Counted from the stretch's first letter, positions 17,915 to 27,162 are shown. The stretch: 64,000 bases of DNA from Pyrinomonadaceae bacterium MAG19_C2-C3 (GCA_024330265.1 JANDLT010000011.1:1-64000); one strand, 5' to 3'. A program made the numbers and translations. The notes: generated by a model not told the origin, from the letters alone.

Positions 17915-18805
17915 ATGAACACGAAGCGTACACCTGAATCGAAAAAACCGCGTATCGTACCGTCGTGGATTGGCGCGACATTGACCGTCGGCACATTCGC
18001 CGTCCTCGTCGTTTTGGAACGCCGTCGCCCTTTGCGCTCCACCCAAGTCGAATCCAAGTTCGTGCGAAACGTGCGTAACCTAACCGTCGCTTCCGCCGCC
18101 CTCATCATCACAAGCGTCGTCGAGCGACCCTTTGCACTGCGACTCGCGCGCCGTGTTGAACGCCGTCGTCAGGGCTTGCTTGCACAACTCGAACTTCCCC
18201 GTGCGCTCGAAACTACACTCGCGGTTTTGCTGCTCGATTACACTCTATACATCTGGCATTATCAGACGCATCGGATACCCGCGCTGTGGCGCATTCATCT
18301 CGTCCATCACGTTGACCTCGACATGGACGCTTCAACCGGAATCCGTTTCCACGCGGCGGAACTTTTAATCTCGGTCTTGTTTCGGCTCGCGCAAATCAGA
18401 ATCATAGGCGTCTCTCCGCTCGCGTTCACGGCATGGCAAACTCTGCTTTTACCGTCCGTACTGTTTCATCATTCAAACGTCGAACTGCCCATCGCGTGGG
18501 AGCGAAAGTTAAGCCGCGTCATCGTCACGCCGCGTCTGCACGAAACGCATCATTCGATTCGGCGCGAAGAAACCGACTCGAATTGGTCAAGCGGGCTGAC
18601 CGTCTGGGACTGGCTGCACGGCACACTGCGCCGTGACGCGACGCAAGATACACCTATAAATACAGCCGTCACTACCGTCATAGGTGTTCCCGCCTTCCGT
18701 ACACCTGACGATGTGACCTTAGAGAAAATCGCCGCTTTGCCGTTCGTCGAACAACCCGATAGCTGGCAGTTTCCCGAAACCACGTCACTATCAACGAAGC
18801 ATTAA
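17915..18805 (+). CDS. Fatty acid hydroxylase / sterol desaturase superfamily protein
   Basis: 296 residues, integral membrane di-iron enzyme. His clusters in order: HYQTH (about 113-117), HLVHHVD, FHAAE, LFHHSN and HETHHS near the C-terminus, matching the HxxxH/HxxHH/HxxHH pattern that holds the two irons. At least three hydrophobic segments surround them. The family hydroxylates or desaturates lipids such as hopanoids, sterols or fatty acids using O2. The substrate cannot be inferred. Confidence 0.85.
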   Translation: MNTKRTPESKKPRIVPSWIGATLTVGTFAVLVVLERRRPLRSTQVESKFVRNVRNLTVASAALIITSVVERPFALRLARRVERRRQGLLAQLELPRALETTLAVLLLDYTLYIWHYQTHRIPALWRIHLVHHVDLDMDASTGIRFHAAELLISVLFRLAQIRIIGVSPLAFTAWQTLLLPSVLFHHSNVELPIAWERKLSRVIVTPRLHETHHSIRREETDSNWSSGLTVWDWLHGTLRRDATQDTPINTAVTTVIGVPAFRTPDDVTLEKIAALPFVEQPDSWQFPETTSLSTKH

Positions 18806-19058
18806 ATGTAAGTTAAAACTCCCTCGTTCTTTGCATCTATAAACACTCAAATGCAATCTTACTGATTGTTGATTTCTTTCTTCGCTATTCTGTTTAACAA
18901 AATTTAATTACCGTATTCCATTCGCTTTATGGTATGTGTTAAGCTTCAAAGCGGGTTCGGGAGCCTCAATTCTCCAAGACTACCCGCCGCTTCCGCCCGA
19001 AGCTTCGTTCCCCTCGTCACATCCACCGCCGTCTTGTTTCGCACGCAAAGGTTTTAAT

Positions 19059-20696
19059 ATGCAGCATCTGTTAAGCGTTCCCGCACTGCGTTTCGTCCTC
19101 GCAATTTTGTGTTCCCTACTGGTGTTAAACGTCTCGCCTTCGTCGCTCTCGTACCATTCGGTCGCGGCTTACACCGTCCAGAACGCGAGTCCCACCGCTT
19201 CTCTGCGCTGGGCTAATAACACGATTACCGTTCAGCTTTCTTCTTCGCTCTCCCAACCGCCCGGAACTTTCAAGCCGGGAAGCGATGTGCGTGGTGCTGT
19301 GTTGCGCGCCCTCGACCGATGGAAAGCGGTGGCGCGAGTCGAATTTATCGTGCTTGATACGCCCGCCGTTTCCGTCAATTCGAGTTTCGCCACGCGCGAC
19401 GGCATAACGCTTATCACCGTTGCCGACAACTCGACGAATCGTTCGTTTTTTCCCGGTGATAATCCGGGTCTGGCAAAACTGTTCTTTGACCCGACGACCG
19501 GCGTCATCAACGAAGCCGATGTGGTTTTGAATCCTTATGTTCGGTTCTCGACCGACGGCACGAGTTTCGACCCGAACAACCCGCACGGCGTTCAAACTTA
19601 CGATGCCGAAGAAATCCTCACGCATGAAATCGGTCATCTGCTCGGACTCGGACATTCCGGTTCGGTCGGTTCAACGATGCGCCCTTTAACGATTTATAAC
19701 AACGCTTACGGCGCGGCTTCGGTTGCCGGGCGCAGCCTGTCTATTGATGATGTGCTTGCCATCCAAAGCGTTTATGGAGCTAGAACTGACGGCGCACGCG
19801 GCACAATTTCCGGCGTTATCAATCTCGCGTCCGGCGGCACGGCGACCCGCGCGCATGTCATCGCGGAGAACATCGCCACGGGGCAAGTCGAGGGCGCGAA
19901 CGTCACGAACGGCGAAGGCGCATATCGCATCGAAGGGCTTGCGCCCGGCAGGTATCGTTTGCAAGTCGAGAACTTAGACCAACCCGTTCTGCCAAGCGAT
20001 ATTTCTTACGCCGGAGTGTCGAGCGCGTCGCCGTCCTTCCGTGTCGTCGAAACGCAAGCGGGCAAAGCGCGACGCGGTTTCGGCTCGAACGGGCGCGCGA
20101 AAGTATCGGCGGCGGACGGCGGCATCGTCGTCACGGGCGGCGGCACGGCGCAAGTCAACCTGACGGTTGATGTCGCGCAGGCGGCTTCCATCAACCCCAT
20201 CGCTCTCGGTGCGGGCGGCGCAATCGGTAGCGCGGCAGTTCCCTTTCTGCCCGGTCAATCGCGCACGGTGTTGGTTGAAGGCGCGGGATTAAACCTGACC
20301 GTACCGGGCGCGAACGGCACTGTCACAATCAATTCGCCGTTCGTTTCGGTAGTCCCGACTTCAGTTCGCTACGTCGCTTTGACGAGTAACAATCTGCCTT
20401 ACATAGCCTTCACCGTCAGCGTCCGCGCCGACGCGCCAATTGGCGATTACAGTTTGCGCTTCCGCACGGCGACGGGGGAAACGGCACTCATGACGGGCGG
20501 CATCAGCGTCGAATCTTCGGCGACCGGTATGGTTTCAAATTACGAACCGGAGAGTTCGCTGGCGTTCATCGCACCGCCCGCAAAATTAGGCTTCAAGAAC
20601 TTCGCAAACTTCCGCGCACCGCGCGCACAAAGCGAATCCGTCGTGGTTCTGGATCATCGCGCGACAACCGCCGACGACTTGCAGTTGCATTTCTGA
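19059..20696 (+). CDS. Secreted matrixin-like metalloprotease with carboxypeptidase-like domain
   Basis: 545 residues. The ATG at 19059 opens a signal peptide (FVLAILCSLLVLNV); an in-frame start at 18936 would add an unrelated leader. The protease domain (about 55-245) has the zinc site HEIGHLLGLGHS and a following Met in STMRP, as in matrixins (metzincins). A carboxypeptidase-regulatory-like domain follows (GTISGVINLASGGTATRAHV), then Ig-like beta domains. Extracellular or cell-surface peptidase of unknown substrate. A 48-base palindrome follows the stop codon. Confidence 0.83.
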   Translation: MQHLLSVPALRFVLAILCSLLVLNVSPSSLSYHSVAAYTVQNASPTASLRWANNTITVQLSSSLSQPPGTFKPGSDVRGAVLRALDRWKAVARVEFIVLDTPAVSVNSSFATRDGITLITVADNSTNRSFFPGDNPGLAKLFFDPTTGVINEADVVLNPYVRFSTDGTSFDPNNPHGVQTYDAEEILTHEIGHLLGLGHSGSVGSTMRPLTIYNNAYGAASVAGRSLSIDDVLAIQSVYGARTDGARGTISGVINLASGGTATRAHVIAENIATGQVEGANVTNGEGAYRIEGLAPGRYRLQVENLDQPVLPSDISYAGVSSASPSFRVVETQAGKARRGFGSNGRAKVSAADGGIVVTGGGTAQVNLTVDVAQAASINPIALGAGGAIGSAAVPFLPGQSRTVLVEGAGLNLTVPGANGTVTINSPFVSVVPTSVRYVALTSNNLPYIAFTVSVRADAPIGDYSLRFRTATGETALMTGGISVESSATGMVSNYEPESSLAFIAPPAKLGFKNFANFRAPRAQSESVVVLDHRATTADDLQLHF

Positions 20697-20722
20697 TAAC
20701 GCGAATCGCAAGCGTTGCTAAC

Positions 20723-20770
20723 AGCGGCTTGCATCTCCCTAAGATATATCTTAGGGAGATGCAAGCCGCT
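20723..20770. promoter_or_regulatory. Perfect 48-bp palindrome before DEAD-box helicase gene
   Basis: Two 24-base arms with no spacer, starting agcggcttgcatctccct and meeting at aagatatatctt. It is followed by ttttgg and then the helicase ATG 17 bases further on. As RNA it would fold into a very stable hairpin. It could end transcription of the metalloprotease gene, form a structured 5' leader for the helicase gene, or both. No obvious Shine-Dalgarno sequence lies between it and the ATG. Confidence 0.7.
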
Positions 20771-20787
20771 TTTGGTAAAATCATTTT

Positions 20788-22539
20788 ATGAAAACTCAAG
20801 TAGAAACCGCCGGAGACTCGTTTGAACAATTCGGGTTAAGCGAAGGATTGATGCGAGCGATTGCCGATGTCGGTTATGAAATGCCGACGCCCATCCAACT
20901 AAAAACCATTCCGTTGCTTCTCGACGGGCGCGACATCATAGGGCAGGCGCAAACCGGAACGGGCAAAACGGCGGCTTTCGCGTTGCCGATTTTAGAGCGT
21001 CTCGATAGAGGTAAAAAAACTGTTCAGGCTGTAGTCTTGACTCCGACGCGCGAACTGGCGATTCAAGTCGCCGAAGCCTTTCACACCTACTCGAAACATT
21101 TGACGGGCTTGCGCGTGTTGCCGATTTACGGCGGGCAATCCATTGAGCAACAATTCAACCGTTTGCGAAGCGGCGTGCATGTCATCGTCGGCACGCCGGG
21201 ACGCATCATGGATCACCTGCGACGCGAAACCCTCGACTTCTCACATCTCAAATTCGTCGTCCTCGATGAAGCCGACGAGATGCTTCGCATGGGCTTCATA
21301 GATGATGTCGAATGGATTCTCGGACACACATCAGCCGAGCATCAGACCGCGCTTTTCTCCGCCACCATTCCGCGCGAAGTGCGCCGCATCGCCGACCGTT
21401 ATTTGAAGAATCCGGCGCACGTTGAAATCGAACATAAGACACTCACCGTGCCGACCATCGAGCAGTTTTACATTAACGTCTCCGACGCGCAGAAGGCGGA
21501 CGTACTGACGCGCCTTCTGGAAAACGACCGCGACGAAAGCGGGGCGGTACTCATCTTCGACCGCACGAAAATAGGTGCGGCGAATTTGACCGAAAAACTT
21601 CAGGCGCGCGGTTATGCCGCCGAAGCGATGCACGGCGACATGAGCCAATCGCAACGCGAAGCCGTGATACGCCGTTTGCGCGGCGGGCAAGTCGAGATCG
21701 TCGTCGCCACAGATGTCGCGGCGCGCGGGCTTGATGTCGAACGCATCACGCAGGTTATCAATTACGATATGCCGAACGACCCGGAAGTCTATGTTCACCG
21801 CATCGGCAGAACCGGACGCGCCGGACGCACGGGGACGGCGGTGCTGTTCGTCACCGCGCGCCAGCAACGCATGAAATCGGAGATTGAGCGTTTTACGAAT
21901 CAGCGTATAGAGCCGATGCGTATGCCGACGAAAGCCGATGTCGCGCGCCGCCGCATCGCACTTTTTAAGGAACGCATACACGCCACGTTGCGCGATGAAG
22001 ACCTTGATTTATATCTGACTCTGGTTGGCGAACTTGCTGAAGAAAGCGGTCGTGACATCGCGGAGATTGCCGCCGCCGCCGCACGTCTCGCGGGTGGAGA
22101 CAAGCCCCTTGAAGTTGTTGCCGCACCTGAACCCGAACCGCGTACCGCTTCACACGTCGCGCGACCAACATCGGGTGAAAACGGGATGACGCGCCTGTTC
22201 TTCGATGTCGGTCATCACAGCCAAGTCAGACCGGCGGACATCGTGGGAGCGATTGCCAACGAAGCGAATGTTCCGGGCAGAGCCATCGGCGCGATTGACA
22301 TTCAAGACCACTTCACGCTCGTTGACGTGCCTTCGGAATACGTCGAACAGATTTTGGAGAGTATGCGCGGCAGCCGCATACGCAACCACAACACCAACAT
22401 TCGACTTGCCAATGCGCGCGATGCGTCCGCGCCCGCCGAACCCGTCAAACGCACCGCGCACAAAGCGGGTAAGATTAAAAAAGATGACCGCAAAGGCTTC
22501 AAAAAGAACGCCAAAAGCCCGCGCAAGAAAGCGGGCTAG
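20788..22539 (+). CDS. DEAD-box ATP-dependent RNA helicase (DeaD/CsdA type)
   Basis: 583 residues. N-terminal Q motif (FEQFGLSEGLMRAI...PTPIQ), AQTGTGKTAAFALP (motif I), PTRELAIQ (Ia), VGTPGRIMDHL, VLDEADEMLRMGF (DEAD, II), FSATIP (SAT, III), then helicase domain 2 with VATDVAARGLDV and HRIGRTGRAGRTG (VI). The C-terminal part contains a DbpA-type RNA-binding domain (RLFFDVGHHSQVRPADIVGAI) and a basic tail. This layout is that of DeaD/CsdA helicases in ribosome assembly and cold adaptation. A perfect palindrome lies in its leader. Confidence 0.93.
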   Translation: MKTQVETAGDSFEQFGLSEGLMRAIADVGYEMPTPIQLKTIPLLLDGRDIIGQAQTGTGKTAAFALPILERLDRGKKTVQAVVLTPTRELAIQVAEAFHTYSKHLTGLRVLPIYGGQSIEQQFNRLRSGVHVIVGTPGRIMDHLRRETLDFSHLKFVVLDEADEMLRMGFIDDVEWILGHTSAEHQTALFSATIPREVRRIADRYLKNPAHVEIEHKTLTVPTIEQFYINVSDAQKADVLTRLLENDRDESGAVLIFDRTKIGAANLTEKLQARGYAAEAMHGDMSQSQREAVIRRLRGGQVEIVVATDVAARGLDVERITQVINYDMPNDPEVYVHRIGRTGRAGRTGTAVLFVTARQQRMKSEIERFTNQRIEPMRMPTKADVARRRIALFKERIHATLRDEDLDLYLTLVGELAEESGRDIAEIAAAAARLAGGDKPLEVVAAPEPEPRTASHVARPTSGENGMTRLFFDVGHHSQVRPADIVGAIANEANVPGRAIGAIDIQDHFTLVDVPSEYVEQILESMRGSRIRNHNTNIRLANARDASAPAEPVKRTAHKAGKIKKDDRKGFKKNAKSPRKKAG

Positions 22540-22578
22540 AATCCCAGCAAAACGTCTGCGAAGGATTTGTTTTACTTA

Positions 22579-22660
22579 ACGTGAGTTCGATATAAGAGTG
22601 ACTAAAATTTATCCACGAATTACACAAAACGGCACGAATAAAAACATATAAAATTCTGCC
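22579..22660. repeat. Dispersed palindromic element, half copy B
   Basis: Begins taacgtgagttcgatataag and continues atccacgaa...ggcacgaat, the left half of the palindromic family seen at 16861, 26041 and 40577. The matching right half is missing; the sequence breaks into other small hairpins (gcagcaagctgc at about 22660-22675). Confidence 0.6.
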
Positions 22661-22991
22661 GCAGCAAGCTGCGGAGTATAAAAAGCCGTTGCACTTTCAA
22701 GATGTTGGCGAATTGTCATCCGCCAACATCGGATGTGCGGATTCTCACAGCAAGCTGCGGGGAACTGCCCCGTAGAGATTAGAAATTTTGAATTTCATAA
22801 TATTTCTCCCAATCCGGCTGCTGCCGGTAAGCTATTACCGTCATTGATTTGGGGGACGAGGTTTCAATTCTCGGCAAGCGAAAGCTTGCATAAAAGCTAA
22901 CGGCGAAATTCATGGAATCCAAGTGTTCGCAATATCTCGGCAATCAAGCCCACCGGAAAACATACCCGGCGATGCCAAAAGAGGGTTTCCA
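22661..22991. other. Intergenic patchwork, no gene seen
   Basis: About 330 bases between converging genes. It contains short palindromes (gatgttggcg/cgccaacatc, cagcaagctgcgg twice, gcaagcgaaagcttgc) but no credible reading frame. It looks like repeat remnants. Confidence 0.5.
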
Positions 22992-23429
22992 TTACTTCTC
23001 GATTCCAAGCGTCTTCTGACGCCGGAACGCGGCGAGGCTTCCGCGCCGCAAGTACATCGGGTCGAAGATGAGCAGGTGAAGCCACGCGGCAATCCAGCCG
23101 AACAGACACAAACCAAAACCGATGGCGATGCGTAGGAAGGTGTCGCGCCAACGTATGAAGCGCACTGCGGTCTTGCCAAAGATGAAAGTGACAAGCATAT
23201 TGACAATCAACCCGATGACGAAGATGCCGATGCCGCCGAGCGTAATCACCGATACGATTTCCGCGTTGGCGAACCGAGTGCACGCCCACACAGTGAGTGC
23301 GACGATGACATGTCGCAGTTGATATTTGGGATTGAGTAACCATAGCTTTTGAGTAACGAAACTTGGTGATGCGAGTAAGAGGCGGGATAGTGCCGACTTG
23401 TTAAAGTCATGGGGCGATACCCGGCACAC
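22992..23429 (-). CDS. Small multi-span membrane protein linked to caspase gene
   Basis: 145 residues if the GTG at 23429 is used (26 bases after the caspase stop); a longer frame from 23522 would overlap the caspase gene and starts with low-quality sequence. Three or four hydrophobic segments: VIVALTVWACTRFA, SVITLGGIGIFVIGLIVNML, and FLRIAIGFGLCLFGWIAAWL. No known family recognised. Immediately downstream of the caspase-like protease on the same strand, so probably the third gene of the gasdermin-caspase unit; a role at the membrane where gasdermin pores form is only inference. Confidence 0.6.
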   Translation of the reverse strand: MCRVSPHDFNKSALSRLLLASPSFVTQKLWLLNPKYQLRHVIVALTVWACTRFANAEIVSVITLGGIGIFVIGLIVNMLVTFIFGKTAVRFIRWRDTFLRIAIGFGLCLFGWIAAWLHLLIFDPMYLRRGSLAAFRRQKTLGIEK

Positions 23430-23454
23430 TATGGCTAGCGAGGTAGGAATACGA

Positions 23455-25980
23455 CTACACGAGCGGACTGCCCGGCGAGAGTTGTGACAGTTCCGGCGTC
23501 CAAGCCGACCAGAGCAAGCCATTGATTTTCTTGGCGGCTACACGTTCGAGCAAGCTTACTTGAGGGTGTTTGATTCGGTGCCGCCGGACGCCTTCGATGA
23601 GCCATGATAGCCCGTCGGCGCAGACCGGCAGACCGCGCTCGAGGGCTGCGACGTAGCTTTGCGCGGCGGCATCATCATCTCCTTCGAGCGTCCTTTGCTC
23701 GGCGAACAGCAGATGACCGTCGCCGAAGTTGTCATAGAAGTTCAACATGTTCGCGGCGGCAGTTTGCAGGTCTTCTCTCTGCGCCAGTTTAAGAGCGAGA
23801 TACCCGGCGAGGCAGTAAGCGAGTGGGTCGTTACCCTTGATGGCGAGGGAATCTTTCGCAAGCCGGAGAGCGTTGTCGAGCCGCCCGCTCAAGTAGAAGC
23901 GTTCGATTATTTCCAGACGCCGGATGATGTCGGGTTGCGGTGTCGGCTCGGAGGCGAGACTCGGCATGTATTGATAGATACGCAATCGTCCGGCGATGCT
24001 GCGGTGGATGACGAACGTCGTCAGCCGCCGTGGAAGCATCATGAGCGGGAAGACGACGGGCGACTGTCCGGCTGTTTCAATCGCAAGCCAGTGCGCGCCC
24101 GTTCCCGTTGACTGCGCGAACTCGGCGATGCCGGGAACGCTTACGAGCGCGGCGGGAGTTTGCGAGACGGAAGGAATCGGCTCTCTGTGATGCCAGAGGC
24201 GGATTCTCGTTTGTGCTAGAAATTCTCGCGTCTCTTGCGAATCGTCGAATTCGATTCCGGCGATAATCTGCAATCCGCATAAGGCATCCTTCGAGGTCGC
24301 TTCACGAAATGACTGCACACCCAAACTTTTCAACCGCTCTCCCCATCCTTGATTGCGATTGGCGGCAAAGGCGGCAAGCGCGAGAATAGTCGAGAGTTGC
24401 GCCGAAGCGATGGGACCGACGGTCTGCGAGGTGTCGAGTGTGTTGTCGGTGGCAATCAGGAAGTTGGCTTTCGCAATCACTTCGTCCATCAAGCGTGTCT
24501 GCGGCGGTGGCGGGGCGGATAGTTGCACCGACTCGTTCTCCCCGGCGGAGAGTTCGACTACTTCTTCGACAAACTCGCCTTCCGGTGTTACCAGGCGCAC
24601 ACGGTAGAATCCGGGCTTCAGCCCCGCGAGTTCGATACGTCCCGGCTCGGATCGCAAGAGAGTCCCTGTGCTATCGCTCACTTCGAGCGGCACTAAGGGG
24701 TCGCTGGCGGTGAGAGTTAATCGGGCGTCGGGCGAACCGTCAGTATCCGACAGCAATCGAACCTCCGGCATTTCGCGCGTGATAATTTCGCCCGCCCCCA
24801 TCGTCATCGCTTTACCCGGTTGCGTGATGACGCTGTTCATCGGCGGCGCGGGCGCGGCAGGGTTCTGCGGGAGCAGCCGGATATTTAGCTTGCGTGGTTC
24901 GTACAACTCGAACGACCAGCGTTTCTTTTCCGTTATATGGTTCGGCGCAGAAACGCGCACCGTGTATTTCATCGGGCGAAGCAGCGGAAGGGCGACGGGC
25001 GTGCCGACGACCGGCTTGATGATTTCGTCGAACTCGCCCGTCTCGTTCATTATCAAGACTTCCGTTTCAGACCACACCGAGTCGGGTTCGACGTGCAACT
25101 CCAAAGATTCCGGTTTGATTCCGTCTGCGGAAAGGCGCGCGAGTACGGGATTGTTGGAACTACGTTCGCCGTCGAGTCGCGGTCTTTGGATGACCGGATG
25201 CACGGGGTCTTTGACGATGTAGATTTCCCTTTTGAGGATTTCGGCTTCGACGTAAGAGAACAAATCTTCGGCGCGCACGATGTATTCATCCGCTTCGCCG
25301 TCATAGACTTTCGCGCTGCCCGCGCCTTGTAGACCGGCGAGCAGAGTTCCGGTGAACGCGCCCTGCTCGTCGCCCGGAGCATCGTCGGGGGAGAGCAAGC
25401 CTTCCCATGATTTGCTGCGCGGCGAGGTCGAAAGAAAGATGAATTGATCGACGGGAATCTGGTTGATGTTCGTCTGTAATTTGACGGTCGTCGCGGCAGT
25501 CTCGAAGTTATATAACCATTTAAGTACGTTGCGGCAGGCGTCAATGAAGAAGAACTGTTCGCGGAATCCCGTGGCTTTGAAATACTCTTCGATGGATTCG
25601 AGTTTGACGGCTTTATTCGTCAGAACTTCGGTGAAGTCCGCCATCAGTAAAGCCTGCTCGTCCTTGAAGCCTTCATAGTTGGTGATGCCATGACCGGAAA
25701 AATAGAAGAAAAGGCGGTCGCCCACGCCCTCACTGTGCTTGACCACTTCGGGAATCGTCAGCAGCAAATTGTCTGCGGTCGCGTCAAGGTAGTTGACTCC
25801 GGGGGGCGGTACTTCGGGCGCAGGGCGCGTCAGCAGGAAGATGTTTTCAGGCGGGACGCGACACTCTTTTGCACCGAGCAGCCAGTGTGCGACACGCGCG
25901 GCGTCGCCGACCGCGCCTTTCAAGTTCAGTTGCGGCTTCCAGTATTGATTGACGCCGACGATAATCGCCCAGTTAGCCAT
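23455..25980 (-). CDS. Caspase-like (C14) protease with C-terminal helical repeats
   Basis: 841 residues. The N-terminal ~270 residues are a caspase/metacaspase p20-like domain: WAIIVGVNQY strand, catalytic His97 in FYFSGHG, catalytic Cys149 in FFIDACRN. The middle (about 290-500) is beta-rich with Pro-rich linkers and a carnitine-like repeat of PEGA type (VPLEVSDSTGTLLRSEPGR, GLKPGFYRVRLVTPEGEF). The C-terminal ~150 residues are TPR-like helices (IERFYLSGRLDNALRLAKDSL, DPLAYCLAGYLALKLA). Bacterial caspase-like proteases encoded beside gasdermins cut off the gasdermin inhibitory tail during phage infection. It is 387 bases downstream of the gasdermin gene, same strand. The sensor for activation is probably the C-terminal part. 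Confidence 0.87.
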   Translation of the reverse strand: MANWAIIVGVNQYWKPQLNLKGAVGDAARVAHWLLGAKECRVPPENIFLLTRPAPEVPPPGVNYLDATADNLLLTIPEVVKHSEGVGDRLFFYFSGHGITNYEGFKDEQALLMADFTEVLTNKAVKLESIEEYFKATGFREQFFFIDACRNVLKWLYNFETAATTVKLQTNINQIPVDQFIFLSTSPRSKSWEGLLSPDDAPGDEQGAFTGTLLAGLQGAGSAKVYDGEADEYIVRAEDLFSYVEAEILKREIYIVKDPVHPVIQRPRLDGERSSNNPVLARLSADGIKPESLELHVEPDSVWSETEVLIMNETGEFDEIIKPVVGTPVALPLLRPMKYTVRVSAPNHITEKKRWSFELYEPRKLNIRLLPQNPAAPAPPMNSVITQPGKAMTMGAGEIITREMPEVRLLSDTDGSPDARLTLTASDPLVPLEVSDSTGTLLRSEPGRIELAGLKPGFYRVRLVTPEGEFVEEVVELSAGENESVQLSAPPPPQTRLMDEVIAKANFLIATDNTLDTSQTVGPIASAQLSTILALAAFAANRNQGWGERLKSLGVQSFREATSKDALCGLQIIAGIEFDDSQETREFLAQTRIRLWHHREPIPSVSQTPAALVSVPGIAEFAQSTGTGAHWLAIETAGQSPVVFPLMMLPRRLTTFVIHRSIAGRLRIYQYMPSLASEPTPQPDIIRRLEIIERFYLSGRLDNALRLAKDSLAIKGNDPLAYCLAGYLALKLAQREDLQTAAANMLNFYDNFGDGHLLFAEQRTLEGDDDAAAQSYVAALERGLPVCADGLSWLIEGVRRHRIKHPQVSLLERVAAKKINGLLWSAWTPELSQLSPGSPLV

Positions 25981-26040
25981 AACCGTGCCTTACCCTGTGT
26001 GCGGTGTCGAAATGGCTGATGCGATAACAGTGCGGAAGGC

Positions 26041-26332
26041 GTGAATTCGATATAAGAAACGATTAGGAATTATCCAACGTGAGTTCGATATAAGAAACGA
26101 TGTTCGTCAGGAATGAAAACCTTAACCGCGAAATAACGCGAAACAACGCGAATATGCGGGTTTTATTTAGCGTTCCTGTTCGCGTTAGTTCGCGGCTAAA
26201 AGTCTTCCGCCTTATGTCGAACTGACGTTATCCACGAAACAGCACGCGGGCGGCACGAAACAAACCCCGGTTATTTCCGTGTATTTATTCGTGTTGCTTC
26301 GTGTGCTTCGTGGATAAAATCCTTTTCGTCTT
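26041..26332. repeat. Nested palindromic elements between gasdermin and caspase genes (copy C)
   Basis: The repeat end gttcgatataagaaacgat occurs twice (about 26046 and 26082), followed by cgcgaaataacgcg and its inverse cgcgttagttcgcg, a right end tgtcgaactgacgtta, and a second core with tccacgaaacagcacg against cttcgtgtgcttcgtgga. It looks like one element inserted in or beside another. It occupies nearly all of the gap between gasdermin and caspase genes. Confidence 0.65.
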
Positions 26333-26367
26333 ACGTCGCGCCTCTCATCCGGCGCGCACAGCGTGGC

Positions 26368-27162
26368 TCACTCCAGTCCATAGACCGGCACGAACGGGCT
26401 GTCGGTCATCAGCATCTCGACATCATCGCCATCTTCGTCTATGTCCTTCATGCCGACATCCGTGCCGACATTCTTGGCTTCTCTGAAGACGCCTTTGTCA
26501 TAAACGAGCCTGATTGCCTGAAACCCGAAGACGAGCGGCATAGACCCCTCGAAAGTGACTTTGGAGGTGCTGCTGCCTTCCTTCTTCACCCCGACCGAAG
26601 CCCCGACCGCCTGTTGAATCACCGGCACATCCACGCCGACCGAAGTGCCGCTCGACGTTATGGCTTCGGTCGTGAACTTCTTGCTCTTAATCGTGTTCGT
26701 AACAATGTACAGTTTGTCGGCTTCGAGAAGCCGCGCGGTGGGTCCGAGGCTTGGGTCTATCTTGGCTGCCAACAGGTACTTCTCCAGCTCAGTCCTTTTT
26801 ATCCGGTTCATCTTCACGTCGTTGAACTCAAAGGCGAGCGCGTTGGCTTTGTTGAAGCCGACATCAACGCCGAACTTCGAGCCGCCCATCGCGCCGATGA
26901 TGCCGCCGAGAATCGAGAGTCCGACATTCAATTTCAAGCTTCCCGAACGCTTGCCGTTGATGAAAGCCGCTTGCTCATCGGCACTTATCTGAGGCAGAGG
27001 CGCGTTCCCCGCCATGAATAAATCTGAAACGTCGCCGAGAAATACGAGGTCGTTGTCCTGTTTTTCAAAGAGTTGCAACGGCTTGATGTCCGTCCTCGGC
27101 AGCCGGACGACGTTGTAGTTGAAATTCTTCAGCAGGCTTAATACAGAATCTGCGCTTCCCAT
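26368..27162 (-). CDS. Bacterial gasdermin (pore-forming cell-death effector)
   Basis: 264 residues, the usual bacterial gasdermin size. Family pattern: N-terminal LLKNFNYNVVRLPRTDIKPL, then FLGDVSDLF, GSLKLNVGLSILGGIIGAMGG, the strand ALAFEFNDV, helix ELEKYLLAAKIDPS, LEADKLYIVTNTIKSKKFT, and PLVFGFQAIRLVYD near the end. In characterised bacteria the protein is held inactive by a short C-terminal tail; a neighbouring protease cuts the tail and the N-domain forms large inner-membrane pores that kill the infected cell. Here the tail after the last strand is acidic (DIDEDGDDVEM). A perfect aaggagg site lies 6 bases before the ATG. No Cys is present near the N-terminus, unlike the palmitoylated examples. 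Confidence 0.85.
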   Translation of the reverse strand: MGSADSVLSLLKNFNYNVVRLPRTDIKPLQLFEKQDNDLVFLGDVSDLFMAGNAPLPQISADEQAAFINGKRSGSLKLNVGLSILGGIIGAMGGSKFGVDVGFNKANALAFEFNDVKMNRIKRTELEKYLLAAKIDPSLGPTARLLEADKLYIVTNTIKSKKFTTEAITSSGTSVGVDVPVIQQAVGASVGVKKEGSSTSKVTFEGSMPLVFGFQAIRLVYDKGVFREAKNVGTDVGMKDIDEDGDDVEMLMTDSPFVPVYGLE

